Below, one piece after another: positions 20,788 through 30,829 of a DNA stretch of 64,000 nucleotides. The position numbers and the translations under genes were made by a program. The first letter of the stretch is position 1. Each line of letters opens with the position of its first letter. The DNA comes from Diphasiastrum complanatum. Its lineage: Eukaryota > Streptophyta > Lycopodiopsida > Lycopodiales > Lycopodiaceae. Below the pieces are notes generated by a model that was not told the DNA's origin, did no database searches, and saw only the letters and a program-made list of their open reading frames with translations. Location: NCBI GenBank assembly GCA_029204225.1, contig CM055105.1:14535221-14599220 (forward strand), written 5' to 3'.

Positions 20788-22428
20788 CATATGCAAGCTA
20801 TGTCGATGTCACATTACTTGACATTTCATTGTAGACTCTTGGTTTACTATCTCAAAATTCATATGCCTTCAACTTAGAAGATCAAAGTTCTTCTTCATGG
20901 GGCTCTGAAATCACTAGAAATTATGAACCCAATACAAAGTCTTTCAGTGGAAATTTCCTTGCGACTTTTGGAAGCACATATCATCTAAAACCAGTCTTCA
21001 CCTAAATCTTGTCTACATTCCTAAATGGAAGACACTGGATTACACAAGTTCAATCCACTCTTAACTTAATTCCACATCTCGTATTTAACTTACTCTCTTA
21101 ACTTTGCATTGGCTTGAAGTTTATATCATGTTGTTGAATAAGCACTTTGTTGTTCAATCCAAATGCTTCAATAATGACCATTAGTTTTCAATTTGAATTG
21201 TTGAGATTCCACATGGTCTAAATATCATCCTAATCAAAACTGAATACAAGAACTAGTGAGTTCGAACTAATCATCTTTGGAAATAACAAATGATATTCAG
21301 AGTGAATATTCGTTTCCAATAAAATAGAGTGAACGAGATGTTTGCAAAGAATGATGATATCCATTTCACTTAAACTTTCTCCACAATGTTTTTTTGTAGA
21401 TTATCACGTTCAACATTATTGCTATCTTCAATATATTGAGCCACAAACTGAAAACTCTAATAAAATAACAATTCCCAGTTTCTATTTTGTAAACTTTGTC
21501 ACCTTCCATTGTGCACTATATATTGAATGTGAAACATTCATATAGATCAGTTTTATTCTTGTCTGTTAATTTCAGTTCACAAGAAGTCTTAGACAAGTCT
21601 TTTCATTGAATGTGACATAGTAGTTCTTTTGATATCAAAAAAGACATTGTCCTTGAGTAATTTACCTCCTTCACAACTTCATTGTCTAAACTGGCCTTTG
21701 TATTGCTCAATTGAACTTCAATATTATCTTCAAAATTCTCCACATTGACTTCGTTATCCTCAATTGATTTTCGGTGTCCTTGCATTGACATTGGAAATGC
21801 ATTTGGTGTTTTTTTTGTTTGATTCGAGTCGGGAATTATGCTGATGTTATCAATCTTGTGCACACTATGTAGCACTGCATAAATAATGATTTGCCTTTTC
21901 TTGTGGATTTAATAGGAAATCAAGTTGGCTAATCCATTTGCTGAAAAAGCTTTTCCATTGTTGGTAACTATTCTTCTTCATCACTTTGCACTTCACGATA
22001 TTGATGAAGAATTATCTTTATCATCATTTTGCATTTCCAATTCGAAGACTCATCAGAATCACTTGAATTTGTTTTTTGCTTTTCTGAATTAGTAGCCTTT
22101 TCCAGTTGTATCTACACCTGACCTTTCATATTAGGCATTTCCTCTTTATTGCCATTATTTTGATTACCACGATCTGGTTCTAACTGGTTTCCAATGTTGA
22201 CTGTTCCTTCTTCATTGGCATCAATTCGCTCTCCTTCATTTGAATTGTTACCTTCATTATCTAATTGTTTATCATCTTCGGAAAGTTGGATCCTTGAAGC
22301 TTCATCTTTTAGTTGAACATTCGAATGGCACACCTTTGGCTATTGTAGATTGTTGGTTTTTATCTCTTAAAAATTCCATTGTTCCCATTCGATCTTCCAA
22401 AGCTTTTCTTCACAGTCGATAGAAAATC
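20788..22428. repeat. duplicated block C, copy 1 (inverted partner at 50.23-52.13 kb)
   Basis: Matches the reverse complement of 50.23-52.13 kb over most of its length with many point and small length differences. Minus-strand frames recovered in both copies are acidic and polar: here 'NIGNQLEPDRGNQNNGNKEE' and 'MQGHRKSIEDNEVNVENFED'. They are short and broken by stops. I do not recognise a family; the adjoining Gag-like remnant suggests that the block is part of an old retroelement. Confidence 0.75.
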
Positions 22429-22479
22429 AAGCATGTTACTCTATAGTTCATTATTCCTTATCAGTGCGCTGATTATCTG

Positions 22480-22700
22480 TTGTAGTAGTAACCTTCATGA
22501 TATGGATTGTCTTTCATAACCACTCATAGTTGAGGCTCAAGTCCTTGTATGTAGTGTGTCACATTGGTCTTCTGAATTGCAAATTGCATAGATTCAACTA
22601 CTTTAGTAAAGTGCATGTTGTATTGTTCAACTAAAGATGTTTGTTGAATGAAATATCGTCTTTGAATGATTTTCTTAAAAAGAGTTTAATAGTCCTTTGT
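22480..22700 (-). pseudogene. gypsy-type Gag remnant
   Basis: Minus-strand frame: 'QQTSLVEQYNMHFTKVVESM', 'THYIQGLEPQL', a TGA in place of Trp, then 'VVMKDNPYHEG'. The spacing fits the retrotransposon Gag domain (pattern ..SVeeYnxxFxxl....fixGLxpxl). Only about 70 residues are recognisable. Confidence 0.45.
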
Positions 22701-23043
22701 CAGGAACGGAAACCAACAATTTTGGTACAAGCCAATGCTTCATATTTCATCTAGTTTTGCCACCAAATATGAGCAGGACCACTGAGATATTTTTTCCACT
22801 ATCGTCAATAAATTTGGACCGCTATAGTGATCTATGGAAAATGTTAGTGATACTTTTCCAACCATTCTCTCATTTAGAATAGGACTTGACTTCTCATCTT
22901 GGTTAATGCAGAAGCAAAGTGGTAATAGGAAACACCATAGAAACTATTACGTTGATTTCCATAATGCTTATCAACTGTGTTAGCATAGAAGGTGATGAAT
23001 TTTCTAGTTGAGTAGAATTCATGTTTTGTAAAGAGGCTTTATT

Positions 23044-23076
23044 CACTACAAAAATGCGAACTATTTTCGAGGGTAA
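23044..23076 (+). mobile_element. CACTA-like terminus, left part, split by an LTR element
   Basis: 'cactacaaaaatgcgaac' at 23044 matches the start of plant CACTA (En/Spm) terminal repeats. The sequence resumes at 28650, after the inserted LTR retrotransposon and its target duplication. Confidence 0.45.
23072..23076 (+). repeat. target site duplication GGTAA, left
   Basis: 'ggtaa' directly before the left LTR, repeated at 28650-28654 directly after the right LTR. Five bases is the usual duplication size for LTR retrotransposons. Confidence 0.9.
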
Positions 23077-23723
23077 TGTGAAAAATACAGATCCTAAGTG
23101 GATCTAAACTCCAAGATCATTGGCTTGAATGCTTGCACTCCAAACTACATAAGCTAGGAATTGGCAACACATTCTATGCTACCTAGAATGCAAAGAACTT
23201 GATCAAAAAGCATTTATCACAAATGGAAACTTCCATAAACATCAAGTGCGGCCCAAAATAGCATTATACAGTCCATAATACATCAGCCTATCACTTTTGG
23301 AAAGCACCTAAGATCATACACACAAAGCTTGAACTCAATCACTACACAATGCCAACAATGGAAGGAGAACCCAATAGAAAAATCTCTCATTAAGCAAATG
23401 AATACAATGGATCTGCTCCAACCTGTTTCTCCACGGCCTACCTGCTATATATAGCTGAGAGAGATGACTCTCTCTCCTCTCTCTAGACCCTCCTTACCTA
23501 AAATATGCCCTATATAGGTAAAATTGGCATATATGTCCAAAATACATGAAAATGGACTCATTTCGAAGGTCTTGAAGTTTGACACTTCTTCATACTGAAA
23601 AAATACACTTACTAAAAATATCTAGACCTGTTTCACACGTGTGAAAAGTCAGATCCTAAACTATGTGCCATTTTTAGCAATTTTGGCCTAAAACTAGACA
23701 AGGAAATGTTGACAATTTTCACA
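23077..23723 (-). repeat. 3' LTR of the complete element
   Basis: Starts 'tgtgaaaat' and ends 'tttttcaca' in element orientation. It differs from the other LTR at 'cattct/aatgc', 'ggcccaa/ggccaaa' and the length of an A run at about 23608. Confidence 0.93.
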
Positions 23724-23736
23724 CTCCCTCTTCAAC
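23724..23736 (-). other. polypurine tract
   Basis: In element orientation 'ttgaagagggag' ends directly at the 3' LTR. The ORF stop codon is at 23737-23739, so ORF and tract are adjacent. Confidence 0.8.
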
Positions 23737-26700
23737 TTAACTTGCTAGTTTTACAACACTACTTTGTTCCAACTTAAGAATGATCTCCATCATCAGAATA
23801 GATCTCTTCTCAAGGATCCTAATATGTACAAAATAGGACACAACATAATTGATATAGATAATAGTGTCCATATAGGATGCTTCACTATTTCTTACATCAA
23901 TTTTACATAGAATCATAAAAATGGTACATGTAAAAGAACATAGAATCTCAATTAATGAATTCCTCCATGTATCCATCTCTGGTTTCTCTGTAAAATAGCA
24001 GCAAACAAGTTGTAAATGAAAGTGATCAACAAGTGTTTGCATGCCTCCTCCACATTTCACTATACATATAGTGAATGCAACATGTATCTCCATGAATGAA
24101 CTTCCATCACCACCTTGCCTTTGTAGATATTCAATCCATGAAAGCCTTTGAGTGAATGAATGCCAAAAAGATGTGTTCCCTACTCCATTTGAATGACCAA
24201 AACCTGAACTTGAAATACTTGAAGTACCTCCACAAGATTTGCACACAACGCTTGATCCTACAATGTCAACAAGTTGCCAATTTGCCAACACTAGAATACT
24301 AGATCTTGAACTTCGTTCAAAAGAAAACATATTGACCACTTCAATACCTTTCAAGATCTGAATGAATTCATGTACTTGATCATACAAACCAGCAATGATA
24401 ACTATTCCATCTCCAAGATCCAAAGGATGCAAAACTATGGAACTAGTTTTATTGAAATTTGACAATTTCAACACATTGACATAACAATGTTCATACATGA
24501 GATTAGGCAAGTGAGGTAGAGTAAGAAGACACTTCCTTGCAGCTCCAAAGACCTTACTTGAACCTTCAAGAACCTGTAAAAACAGATCCAAAATGCCTTG
24601 ACCATTTGTCTCTTCTTTGATGCTTTTCACTAGCTTCGAATTGCCACTTGTCTCTTGGTGTTGATGAAGCAATCCAAGATCAACCTCTTGATCTTCCAAT
24701 AAGACATCAAAGATCTTGCATATGTGAACATCTTCAGATCTGAAACTCTGAAGATACTCCCTCTCAAACACATGATTAAGATCCCACAAGATCTCATCAA
24801 TGCTCAAATTTGACCCTTCACTATAGTTAGTGAAAACAATGCCACCATCATAAACCAAAAGATAGATTCCAACATTTCCATTTAACATGAAGTAGAGTAG
24901 GTGAAGATGAGTATCAAACCTAATCAAAACAGCCCTCTTGAGTTCATAACAAACCTCAATAAGCTCACCAATGATATCTCCCTTGCCTTGAAGAAGTTGC
25001 CACTTGAGTTGCTCCATGTAGTCTTCTTCAACCAACCTTTTGCCATCTTGACCATGAATGAACAATCCACCACAATCATAGAATGCTTTGAGTTGATGAA
25101 GAGATGTTAGATCCATGCTTTGGATCTTCCCAAGAACCACTCTTCCATTGCCCTTTCCTTCACAAGACTCCCTCTTAATGCTAGCACCACAAAAGTTAGA
25201 AACCTCCCTCTTGATAGTTGCACCATAAGAAGTAGAAGACTCTTGAATATTAGAAGCCAAGAAAAGAATCCTTAGTACCTTCAACATAAGAGTGATTGAA
25301 GTACTCTCTCTTTTCAAACATGAACTTCTACTCAATGATTTAGGTAATGAGTCATATGATAATGATTCTTCCTCACTATCGTTCATAAAAACATCATTCA
25401 AAGTACATCCTACTTTGAACACTTCACATACTTCTCTTCCTTTTGACTTGTGATCTCCCTCACCAAGTCTCATGATAGAAACCTTTGATCTACTCTTTTT
25501 ATGAAGAAATGTGACACCACTTGTTGCACAAATGACTTTATCACAAAAAGATGTAAAAGAACCATTTCCTTCAAGCATGCTCAAAGCACCATCATCTTTT
25601 CCCACATGATTACATACATCAATATGAAAATAATTAGAAGAACAACCATCTTCTTGCAAAGAATGACACTTAGCATCTCCATCTTTTTCCATATGAACAA
25701 ACAAGTCATTAGCAACAATCACTTCCAAAGAAGAATCTTCATCAACTCCATTGATGAAGTTAGCTCCTTCCTTACCTTTTCCATTTTTGCACTTGCCATC
25801 TAGCACCATTGAAGAACCAACAAGCCTTGGAAGTCCATGAGTAGAAGAGTACAAACATGATGCTAATTTAGCTCCACATGACTCCATATGACTAGTAGGT
25901 AACACTAGTGCATCTTCAAGATCCAATGGATCCAAAAAATTGACCATAGATTCACCAAAGCTTGCCAAGTTAGCACAACAATTATCATCTCCAAGAAGTA
26001 CATTAGATCTCAACCTAGATCTAGCATTTTGTTTCTTATGGCATTCATTTGCAAAATGTCCTTTTATCCCACAATAAAAGCACTTGAACTTTGACTTATT
26101 GTTCTTAGTAGAAGAGGAAGAGGAAGAGTGATCATCATGATCAAAGTTACCACCTTTGGACCATTTCCCTTTGCCTTTACCTTTGCCCTTGAATTTGCCT
26201 TTTGTGAAGAAAGCCTCTTCACCTCCACCTTGCAAGGATGCACCATCAAGCTTTGATTGCAACCTATGTTCTTCAGCCAATAAGATTTCTTGCAAGTCAA
26301 CCACACTTGGCAAGACTCTTTGAATGGCAAAACTTTGCACAAGGTTAGCATGTTCATTTAGCAAACCATTCAACATAACTTGGACTATTTCACCATCTTT
26401 TATGTTCTCATCAATGCATGCTAAATCATCACTTAGGGACTTAACTCTCAAGATAAATGCATGAGCACTTTCACCCTCTCTTTGCCTACTAGAAAATATT
26501 TGTCTCCTTAGGGTCAATACCCTAGATGTGGACTTTGATTCAAAGAGCTTCTTTAAGGCATTCCATGCCTCACTTGCACTTTGACACTTTCCAACTTCCT
26601 TGAGAAGTTCATTTGTAACATTCATTTTAATGATATGAAGAGCCCTTTTGGCCTTCTTATCAAACCTTTGTTGCTCTTGAAGTGTGAGAGGTCTCTCTTC

Positions 26701-26829
26701 AATTTCTGCAACTATGTCCATGAGTTCATTCAACTCAAGTAAGGACTCCATCCTCACTTTCCAAGTAGAGTAGTTTGATGAACTCAACCTTTCACTAGAC
26801 TCTAGCATGATCCCACCATTGGAAGCCAT
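23737..26829 (-). CDS. extended Gag-type ORF (1030 aa) with unknown C-terminal region
   Basis: Start at ATG 26829 ('MASNGGIMLESSERLSSSNY'); no stop for 1030 codons. Residues about 10-210 are a Ty1/copia Gag: 'SSNYSTWKVRMESLLE', 'SASEAWNALKKLFESKS', 'FILRVKSLSDDLA'. A Lys/Gly-rich stretch ('KGKFKGKGKGKGKWSKGG') leads to a zinc knuckle, 'CFYCGIKGHFANEC' (CxxCxxxxHxxxxC), at about residues 246-260. The remaining roughly 760 residues show no DSGA protease, no integrase D,D,E pattern, no YVDD and no RNase H motif. They contain an internal near-repeat ('GATIKRE', 'GASIKRE') and a CxxC ('CKSCGG'), and become hydrophobic near the end. Gag is known to form the particle that packages element RNA; the long C-terminal part has no assigned role. 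The frame has stayed open while nearby elements are full of stops, which fits its youth and may indicate selection. Confidence 0.85.
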   Translation of the reverse strand: MASNGGIMLESSERLSSSNYSTWKVRMESLLELNELMDIVAEIEERPLTLQEQQRFDKKAKRALHIIKMNVTNELLKEVGKCQSASEAWNALKKLFESKSTSRVLTLRRQIFSSRQREGESAHAFILRVKSLSDDLACIDENIKDGEIVQVMLNGLLNEHANLVQSFAIQRVLPSVVDLQEILLAEEHRLQSKLDGASLQGGGEEAFFTKGKFKGKGKGKGKWSKGGNFDHDDHSSSSSSTKNNKSKFKCFYCGIKGHFANECHKKQNARSRLRSNVLLGDDNCCANLASFGESMVNFLDPLDLEDALVLPTSHMESCGAKLASCLYSSTHGLPRLVGSSMVLDGKCKNGKGKEGANFINGVDEDSSLEVIVANDLFVHMEKDGDAKCHSLQEDGCSSNYFHIDVCNHVGKDDGALSMLEGNGSFTSFCDKVICATSGVTFLHKKSRSKVSIMRLGEGDHKSKGREVCEVFKVGCTLNDVFMNDSEEESLSYDSLPKSLSRSSCLKRESTSITLMLKVLRILFLASNIQESSTSYGATIKREVSNFCGASIKRESCEGKGNGRVVLGKIQSMDLTSLHQLKAFYDCGGLFIHGQDGKRLVEEDYMEQLKWQLLQGKGDIIGELIEVCYELKRAVLIRFDTHLHLLYFMLNGNVGIYLLVYDGGIVFTNYSEGSNLSIDEILWDLNHVFEREYLQSFRSEDVHICKIFDVLLEDQEVDLGLLHQHQETSGNSKLVKSIKEETNGQGILDLFLQVLEGSSKVFGAARKCLLTLPHLPNLMYEHCYVNVLKLSNFNKTSSIVLHPLDLGDGIVIIAGLYDQVHEFIQILKGIEVVNMFSFERSSRSSILVLANWQLVDIVGSSVVCKSCGGTSSISSSGFGHSNGVGNTSFWHSFTQRLSWIEYLQRQGGDGSSFMEIHVAFTICIVKCGGGMQTLVDHFHLQLVCCYFTEKPEMDTWRNSLIEILCSFTCTIFMILCKIDVRNSEASYMDTIIYINYVVSYFVHIRILEKRSILMMEIILKLEQSSVVKLAS

Positions 26830-27987
26830 GATTCTAATGTTTCTTCAACTTTTAGGTTCTGTCCTAAAGCACTTAGCACTCACTTTTCTCTCAACAAATG
26901 ATAGATAAAGAGATCTATGAAGATTTAGGACCCTAAAACACTTCTATCTTGAACCTAGATGGTTTCCAAGCATAGAAAGGAAGATTGAAACACATGCAAC
27001 ACTTTGCACACACTAAGAATGGATTACAAAATCAAACCAACCTGAACACACTCTTGCTTAAGCTCTCAAACTTTCCAGCAAGTGACCAAATCAAGTTATG
27101 GTGTGAAGAGTTACTTGCATTCTTAGAAAATACCCAAAACTAGGATGCCAAGATTACCTAGTAATGAACAAACTTGATCAACATATGATCAACACACTAA
27201 GATATTGATTCAACCTGTAAAACCACATGTAAACCACACTTCTAAAAGTTTATAAACTCCAGCAAGTGATAAATACAAGATTTAGAGGTGAATGAATGAG
27301 CACACTTAGTGAATCACAAGACTAGCTTCACTATCTTGTCAAATCTTGGTGTTTAGATGTAGATCTAAGATCACTTCACATGAGAATGTTCCTCAACCTG
27401 TTAAGAACCTGAAAACACACTTGCATAATGGGTAACACCTTCCAGCAAATGCTCCAATCAAATTACATAAGGAGAGTTACTTACATGCTCAACAAAGTAC
27501 ACCAAAATTTATGCCAAAATTGATGACAATCTTTACAATATGCTCTTCACAATGGAGCTTACAATATGTTCACCCAAAAAAGGGGATCTTTCATCCAAAT
27601 GGGAGCTTTGCTCAGCCTTTAGGAGAATTACAACTCACTCAAAAGAGCATTTGTCATCCACTTAAGGAGAAGTTTCATCCACTTAAGGAGAGTGTTCATC
27701 CAAGAATGGAGATTGTCAACAATAGGATTGAAAAGAACATTGTTAGTATTGAATATGCACAAGCCTCACAATCACAAATGATTAGGTGTTATGATCTGAT
27801 CCAAAATAGTTTCTTTTCAGCCTCTGATCTTCAATAGACCTGAAATATGCTTTTGATCCACAAGTTCAACTCACAAAACAAAGGTTAGTAAGATTTGATC
27901 AACAAAGCAATGCAAAATCATGCTAGAACTTGATCAAACATCCAAATATCACCAAAAATGGAATACTTACTGTAAATAGAAGCCAAC
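26830..27987 (-). other. 5' leader of the complete element, with internal repeats
   Basis: About 1.16 kb between primer site and ORF. Three degenerate units at about 185-bp spacing share 'caacctg..aaacacactt' and 'ccagcaa(g/a)tg' (centred near 27070, 27255 and 27440). A second short repeat, 'catccacttaaggaga', occurs in tandem at about 27657-27690. No conserved ORF is visible. Confidence 0.6.
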
Positions 27988-28000
27988 CAGCTCTGATACC
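27988..28000 (-). other. primer binding site of the complete element
   Basis: The plus strand 'cagctctgatacca' is the complement of TGGTATCAGAGCTG, the initiator Met tRNA primer site, immediately beside the 5' LTR at 28002. Confidence 0.9.
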
Positions 28001-28001
28001 A

Positions 28002-28649
28002 TGTGAAAAATACAGATCCTAAGTGGATCTAAACTCCAAGATCATTGGCTTGAATGCTTGCACTCCAAACTACATAAGCTAGGAATTGGCAACACATTCA
28101 ATGCTACCTAGAATGCAAAGAACTTGATCAAAAAGCATTTATCACAAATGGAAACTTCCATAAACATCAAGTGCGGCCAAAAATAGCATTATACAGTCCA
28201 TAATACATCAGCCTATCACTTTTGGAAAGCACCTAAGATCATACACACAAAGCTTGAACTCAATCACTACACAATGCCAACAATGGAAGGAGAACCCAAT
28301 AGAAAAATCTCTCATTAAGCAAATGAATACAATGGATCTGCTCCAACCTGTTTCTCCACGGCCTACCTGCTATATATAGCTGAGAGAGATGACTCTCTCT
28401 CCTCTCTCTAGACCCTCCTTACCTAAAATATGCCCTATATAGGTAAAATTGGCATATATGTCCAAAATACATGAAAATGGACTCATTTCGAAGGTCTTGA
28501 AGTTTGACACTTCTTCATACTGAAAAAAATACACTTACTAAAAATATCTAGACCTGTTTCACACGTGTGAAAAGTCAGATCCTAAACTATGTGCCATTTT
28601 TAGCAATTTTGGCCTAAAACTAGACAAGGAAATGTTGACAATTTTCACA
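28002..28649 (-). repeat. 5' LTR of the complete element
   Basis: About 99.5% identical to the other LTR by eye. A TATA box 'ctatatatag' lies at about 28370-28380 and would drive minus-strand transcription; its equivalent is in the 3' LTR at about 23448-23457. Confidence 0.93.
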
Positions 28650-28930
28650 GGTAATACCGAGGCTTTTTTGAAAGAAAAAAATAAAGCAATTTGTCTATTT
28701 TCATTGGAATAAACCTTGTAAAAAGCCTCACTACGTTACTTTCAGAAATAGCCATAGGTCCTAAGGAACATCAGCATGTGTTATTTGGGAGGGTTTTCCC
28801 GAACAGACCTCGGAATAAGCCTCGCTATATATGCCTCTTTATAAACCTGTATATAACCCTCTAAAATAGATAGGATTCTCCTAGTTATTTGTGATGCTTA
28901 TTCTGAGGGTTATATTGAGGCAACATCTAT
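28650..28930 (+). mobile_element. CACTA-like subterminal region, right of the insertion
   Basis: After 'ggtaa' the sequence continues the terminus begun at 23044 and contains repeated short words in both orientations: 'accgaggct', 'aagcctcact', 'gacctcgg', 'aagcctcgc' and 'tgaggcaac'. Dense short subterminal repeats are typical of CACTA elements. No transposase and no second terminus could be assigned. Confidence 0.4.
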
Positions 28931-28934
28931 ATAT

Positions 28935-28977
<43 letters not shown>
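28931..28977. repeat. (TA)n microsatellite
   Basis: A (TA)n run that ends exactly at a Helitron-like CTAG terminus. Confidence 0.9.
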
Positions 28978-28978
<1 letters not shown>

Positions 28979-29160
28979 TAGTAAAGAGTGCCCGTCCTTG
29001 ATGGGATGGAGGCCGATCTTCATAAAATTCATTTTTATTTCAATCTTTCCCGTGGAAAGTCTGATAATTTAAAAAAATTCTTAGAGAACCCTTTAAATTT
29101 TTTATAATGAAAGTCTCATTTGTTTAACACCTTTCACCATGAAAGTATGTACATGCACTT
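28978..29160 (-). mobile_element. Helitron-like 3' end, copy 1
   Basis: In minus orientation the end reads hairpin (28989-29007, six paired bases) then 'ctctttactag', ending CTAG with T following, the layout of Helitron 3' ends (hairpin plus CTRR, inserted at AT). Two related ends follow at 29.44 and 32.54 kb. The body and the 5' end could not be delimited. Confidence 0.45.
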
Positions 29161-29214
29161 CAAAACACTATAGGTGTTGGTAAAGAATAATTTGAATTTG
29201 GAGTGGGCCCCTTA

Positions 29215-29363
29215 GATGCATGCATGGGGAGGGGGCCATGCATTCGTTTCCCCATACATGCATCCTCCTCCCCAAGTTTTTTAGTTAGAAAAAGCTCATG
29301 CATGGGTGAGGGGAGGAGCATGCATGGTGCACCCATACACATGCGCAAAACTGTACATAAGTT

Positions 29364-29369
<6 letters not shown>
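29215..29369. repeat. 'catgcatgggg' repeat, copy 1
   Basis: About 155 bp rich in 'catgcatgggtgagg' and its complement. It is matched at 32380-32528 and in both places is followed by (TA)n and a Helitron-like end. Confidence 0.75.

Positions 29370-29436
<67 letters not shown>
29370..29436. repeat. (TA)n(CA)n microsatellite
   Basis: About 21 TA units then about 12 CA units, between the preceding repeat and a Helitron-like end. Confidence 0.95.
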
Positions 29437-29540
29437 GAGTAAAAAGTGCCTGTCATTGATGGGAAATGGAGGTCGATCTAGGTGGCAGTCGATGATTTGG
29501 ATGGTGGCCAATCTCGCACATCTCACATCTTGAATATCAA
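29436..29540 (-). mobile_element. Helitron-like 3' end, copy 2 (degenerate)
   Basis: The same sequence as the 28.98 and 32.54 kb ends, with hairpin 29447-29465 containing paired G-T substitutions. The terminal tetranucleotide reads CGAG rather than CTAG in plus orientation. It shares 'gatctaggtgg' and 'cgatgatttgga' with copy 3. Confidence 0.4.
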
Positions 29541-29794
29541 ACATATCGCACACATCTCGGCCATAATAGAAGTCAAAATTTAACCGTGTTTAACAATAGC
29601 ACATCGAGTATCTTAATAAATAGGTTGACGAGGGTGGTAGGCGATTTGTGTTTGCAAATGTCTGTTAACGGGTGGCCCACAATTCAAAGTAAATATGTTG
29701 TTCATGCATGTGTGTTTTGTTGGAAATCGATGCTCAGCCTGAATAATGAGCATCTTTCTTTGCCAAGCTCAACGTTGGGTCGGAAAAGTTTGAT

Positions 29795-30262
29795 CATTCG
29801 AAAAAATTCGATCATTTAAAAAAATTCGAGCATTGAAAAAATTCGAGCATTGAAAAAATTCAATCCTTTGGAAAAATTGGAGTCTTTGAAAAAAATTGGA
29901 GTCTTTGGAGAAATTTGAGTCAATGAAAAAATTTGAGTCATTGAAAAAATTCGACCCTTTGGAAAAATTCGAGTTATTAGAAAAATTTGAGTCTTTCCAA
30001 AAAAATTTGAATTTTTCAAAAAAAAAATCGAGTCTTTCGAAAAATTTTGAGTCATTGAAAAAATTTGAGTATTTCCAAAACAAAATTCTAGTCTTTGGAA
30101 AAATTCGAGTCTTTCGAAAAATTCGATCCTTTGGAAAAAATTTGAGTCATTGGAAAAATTCCATCCTTTGAAAAAATTCAAGCATTTGAAAAAATTGAAG
30201 CCTTTTGAAAAATTTGATCCTTTTGAAATATTCAAGTCTTTCGAAAAAAATCAAGTCTTTCG
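29795..30262 (+). repeat. about 17-bp minisatellite (more than 20 units)
   Basis: Units like 'ttcgagtctttggaaaaa' repeat with substitutions and A-run length changes. The minus strand reads as Phe/Asn/Ser/Lys repeats in several frames, which are incidental and not genes. Confidence 0.9.
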
Positions 30263-30734
30263 AAATTCTGATTAGCTTGCTTAGAATTGAGTAACTAGGC
30301 TTTTAGTATCAATTCAATATGAGAAAGATAATAGGCCTATATGCTTGATTGTGGGCCACATCAAAAAATACTTTAAACTAATCACTTATATAGTCAATGC
30401 AAAGAACTCAAAAAAATAGAGCAATATTGCTTTCTACATCACTCGAATCGGAGCTCATACTTAGAAGATATTTAACTTGAAAGAAAGTTAATAAATTTCG
30501 TAAATGCCATAAAACTTCATCTATCTGAGTAGGATCTTTAAAAATCTTAGTCAAACTGGAATCAAATATGGTCATGCATACACTTGTTGGAATCAACTCG
30601 AAGAGCAAAAAATTTTTGCAGTTATGACTTTTTGAATTGATGTCATTATTTTAATACTTTTATTGACAAAAACATTTTTAGCTGTTACTTACGAAAACCC
30701 TAAATCCAAAAAATTAGTTCAATAGAATCTAGTA

Positions 30735-30735
<1 letters not shown>
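30263..30735. other. AT-rich spacer, no feature seen
   Basis: No gene or repeat recognised. One short minus-strand frame at 30608-30408 has no supporting features. Confidence 0.4.

Positions 30736-30737
<2 letters not shown>

Positions 30738-30813
<76 letters not shown>
30738..30813. repeat. (GT)n(GA)n microsatellite
   Basis: About 13 GT units directly followed by about 24 GA units. Confidence 0.95.
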
Positions 30814-30819
<6 letters not shown>

Positions 30820-30829
30820 AGCGCAATTT

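Larger units (their letters stand above)
23077..28649 (-). mobile_element. complete, young, non-autonomous copia-type LTR retrotransposon (5.57 kb)
   Basis: Two LTRs (23077-23723 and 28002-28649), 5-bp duplication GGTAA, primer site next to the right LTR, polypurine tract next to the left LTR, and one long ORF between. The element therefore reads right to left. I count about three differences between the LTRs (one indel in an A run and two substitutions), which implies recent insertion. It encodes Gag but no protease, integrase, RT or RNase H that I can recognise, so it would depend on enzymes from another copia element, like the elements described as TR-GAG. It is inserted in a CACTA-like terminus. 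Confidence 0.93.

Noticed and set aside
29769-30235. Phe/Asn/Ser/Lys repeat frames (104 and 139 codons) on the minus strand
   Set aside because: They are produced by a 17-bp minisatellite; several frames are open at once and the repeat drifts in length without keeping frame.
29795-30262. CRISPR-like array
   Set aside because: Units are contiguous, degenerate and without unique spacers; the genome is eukaryotic.
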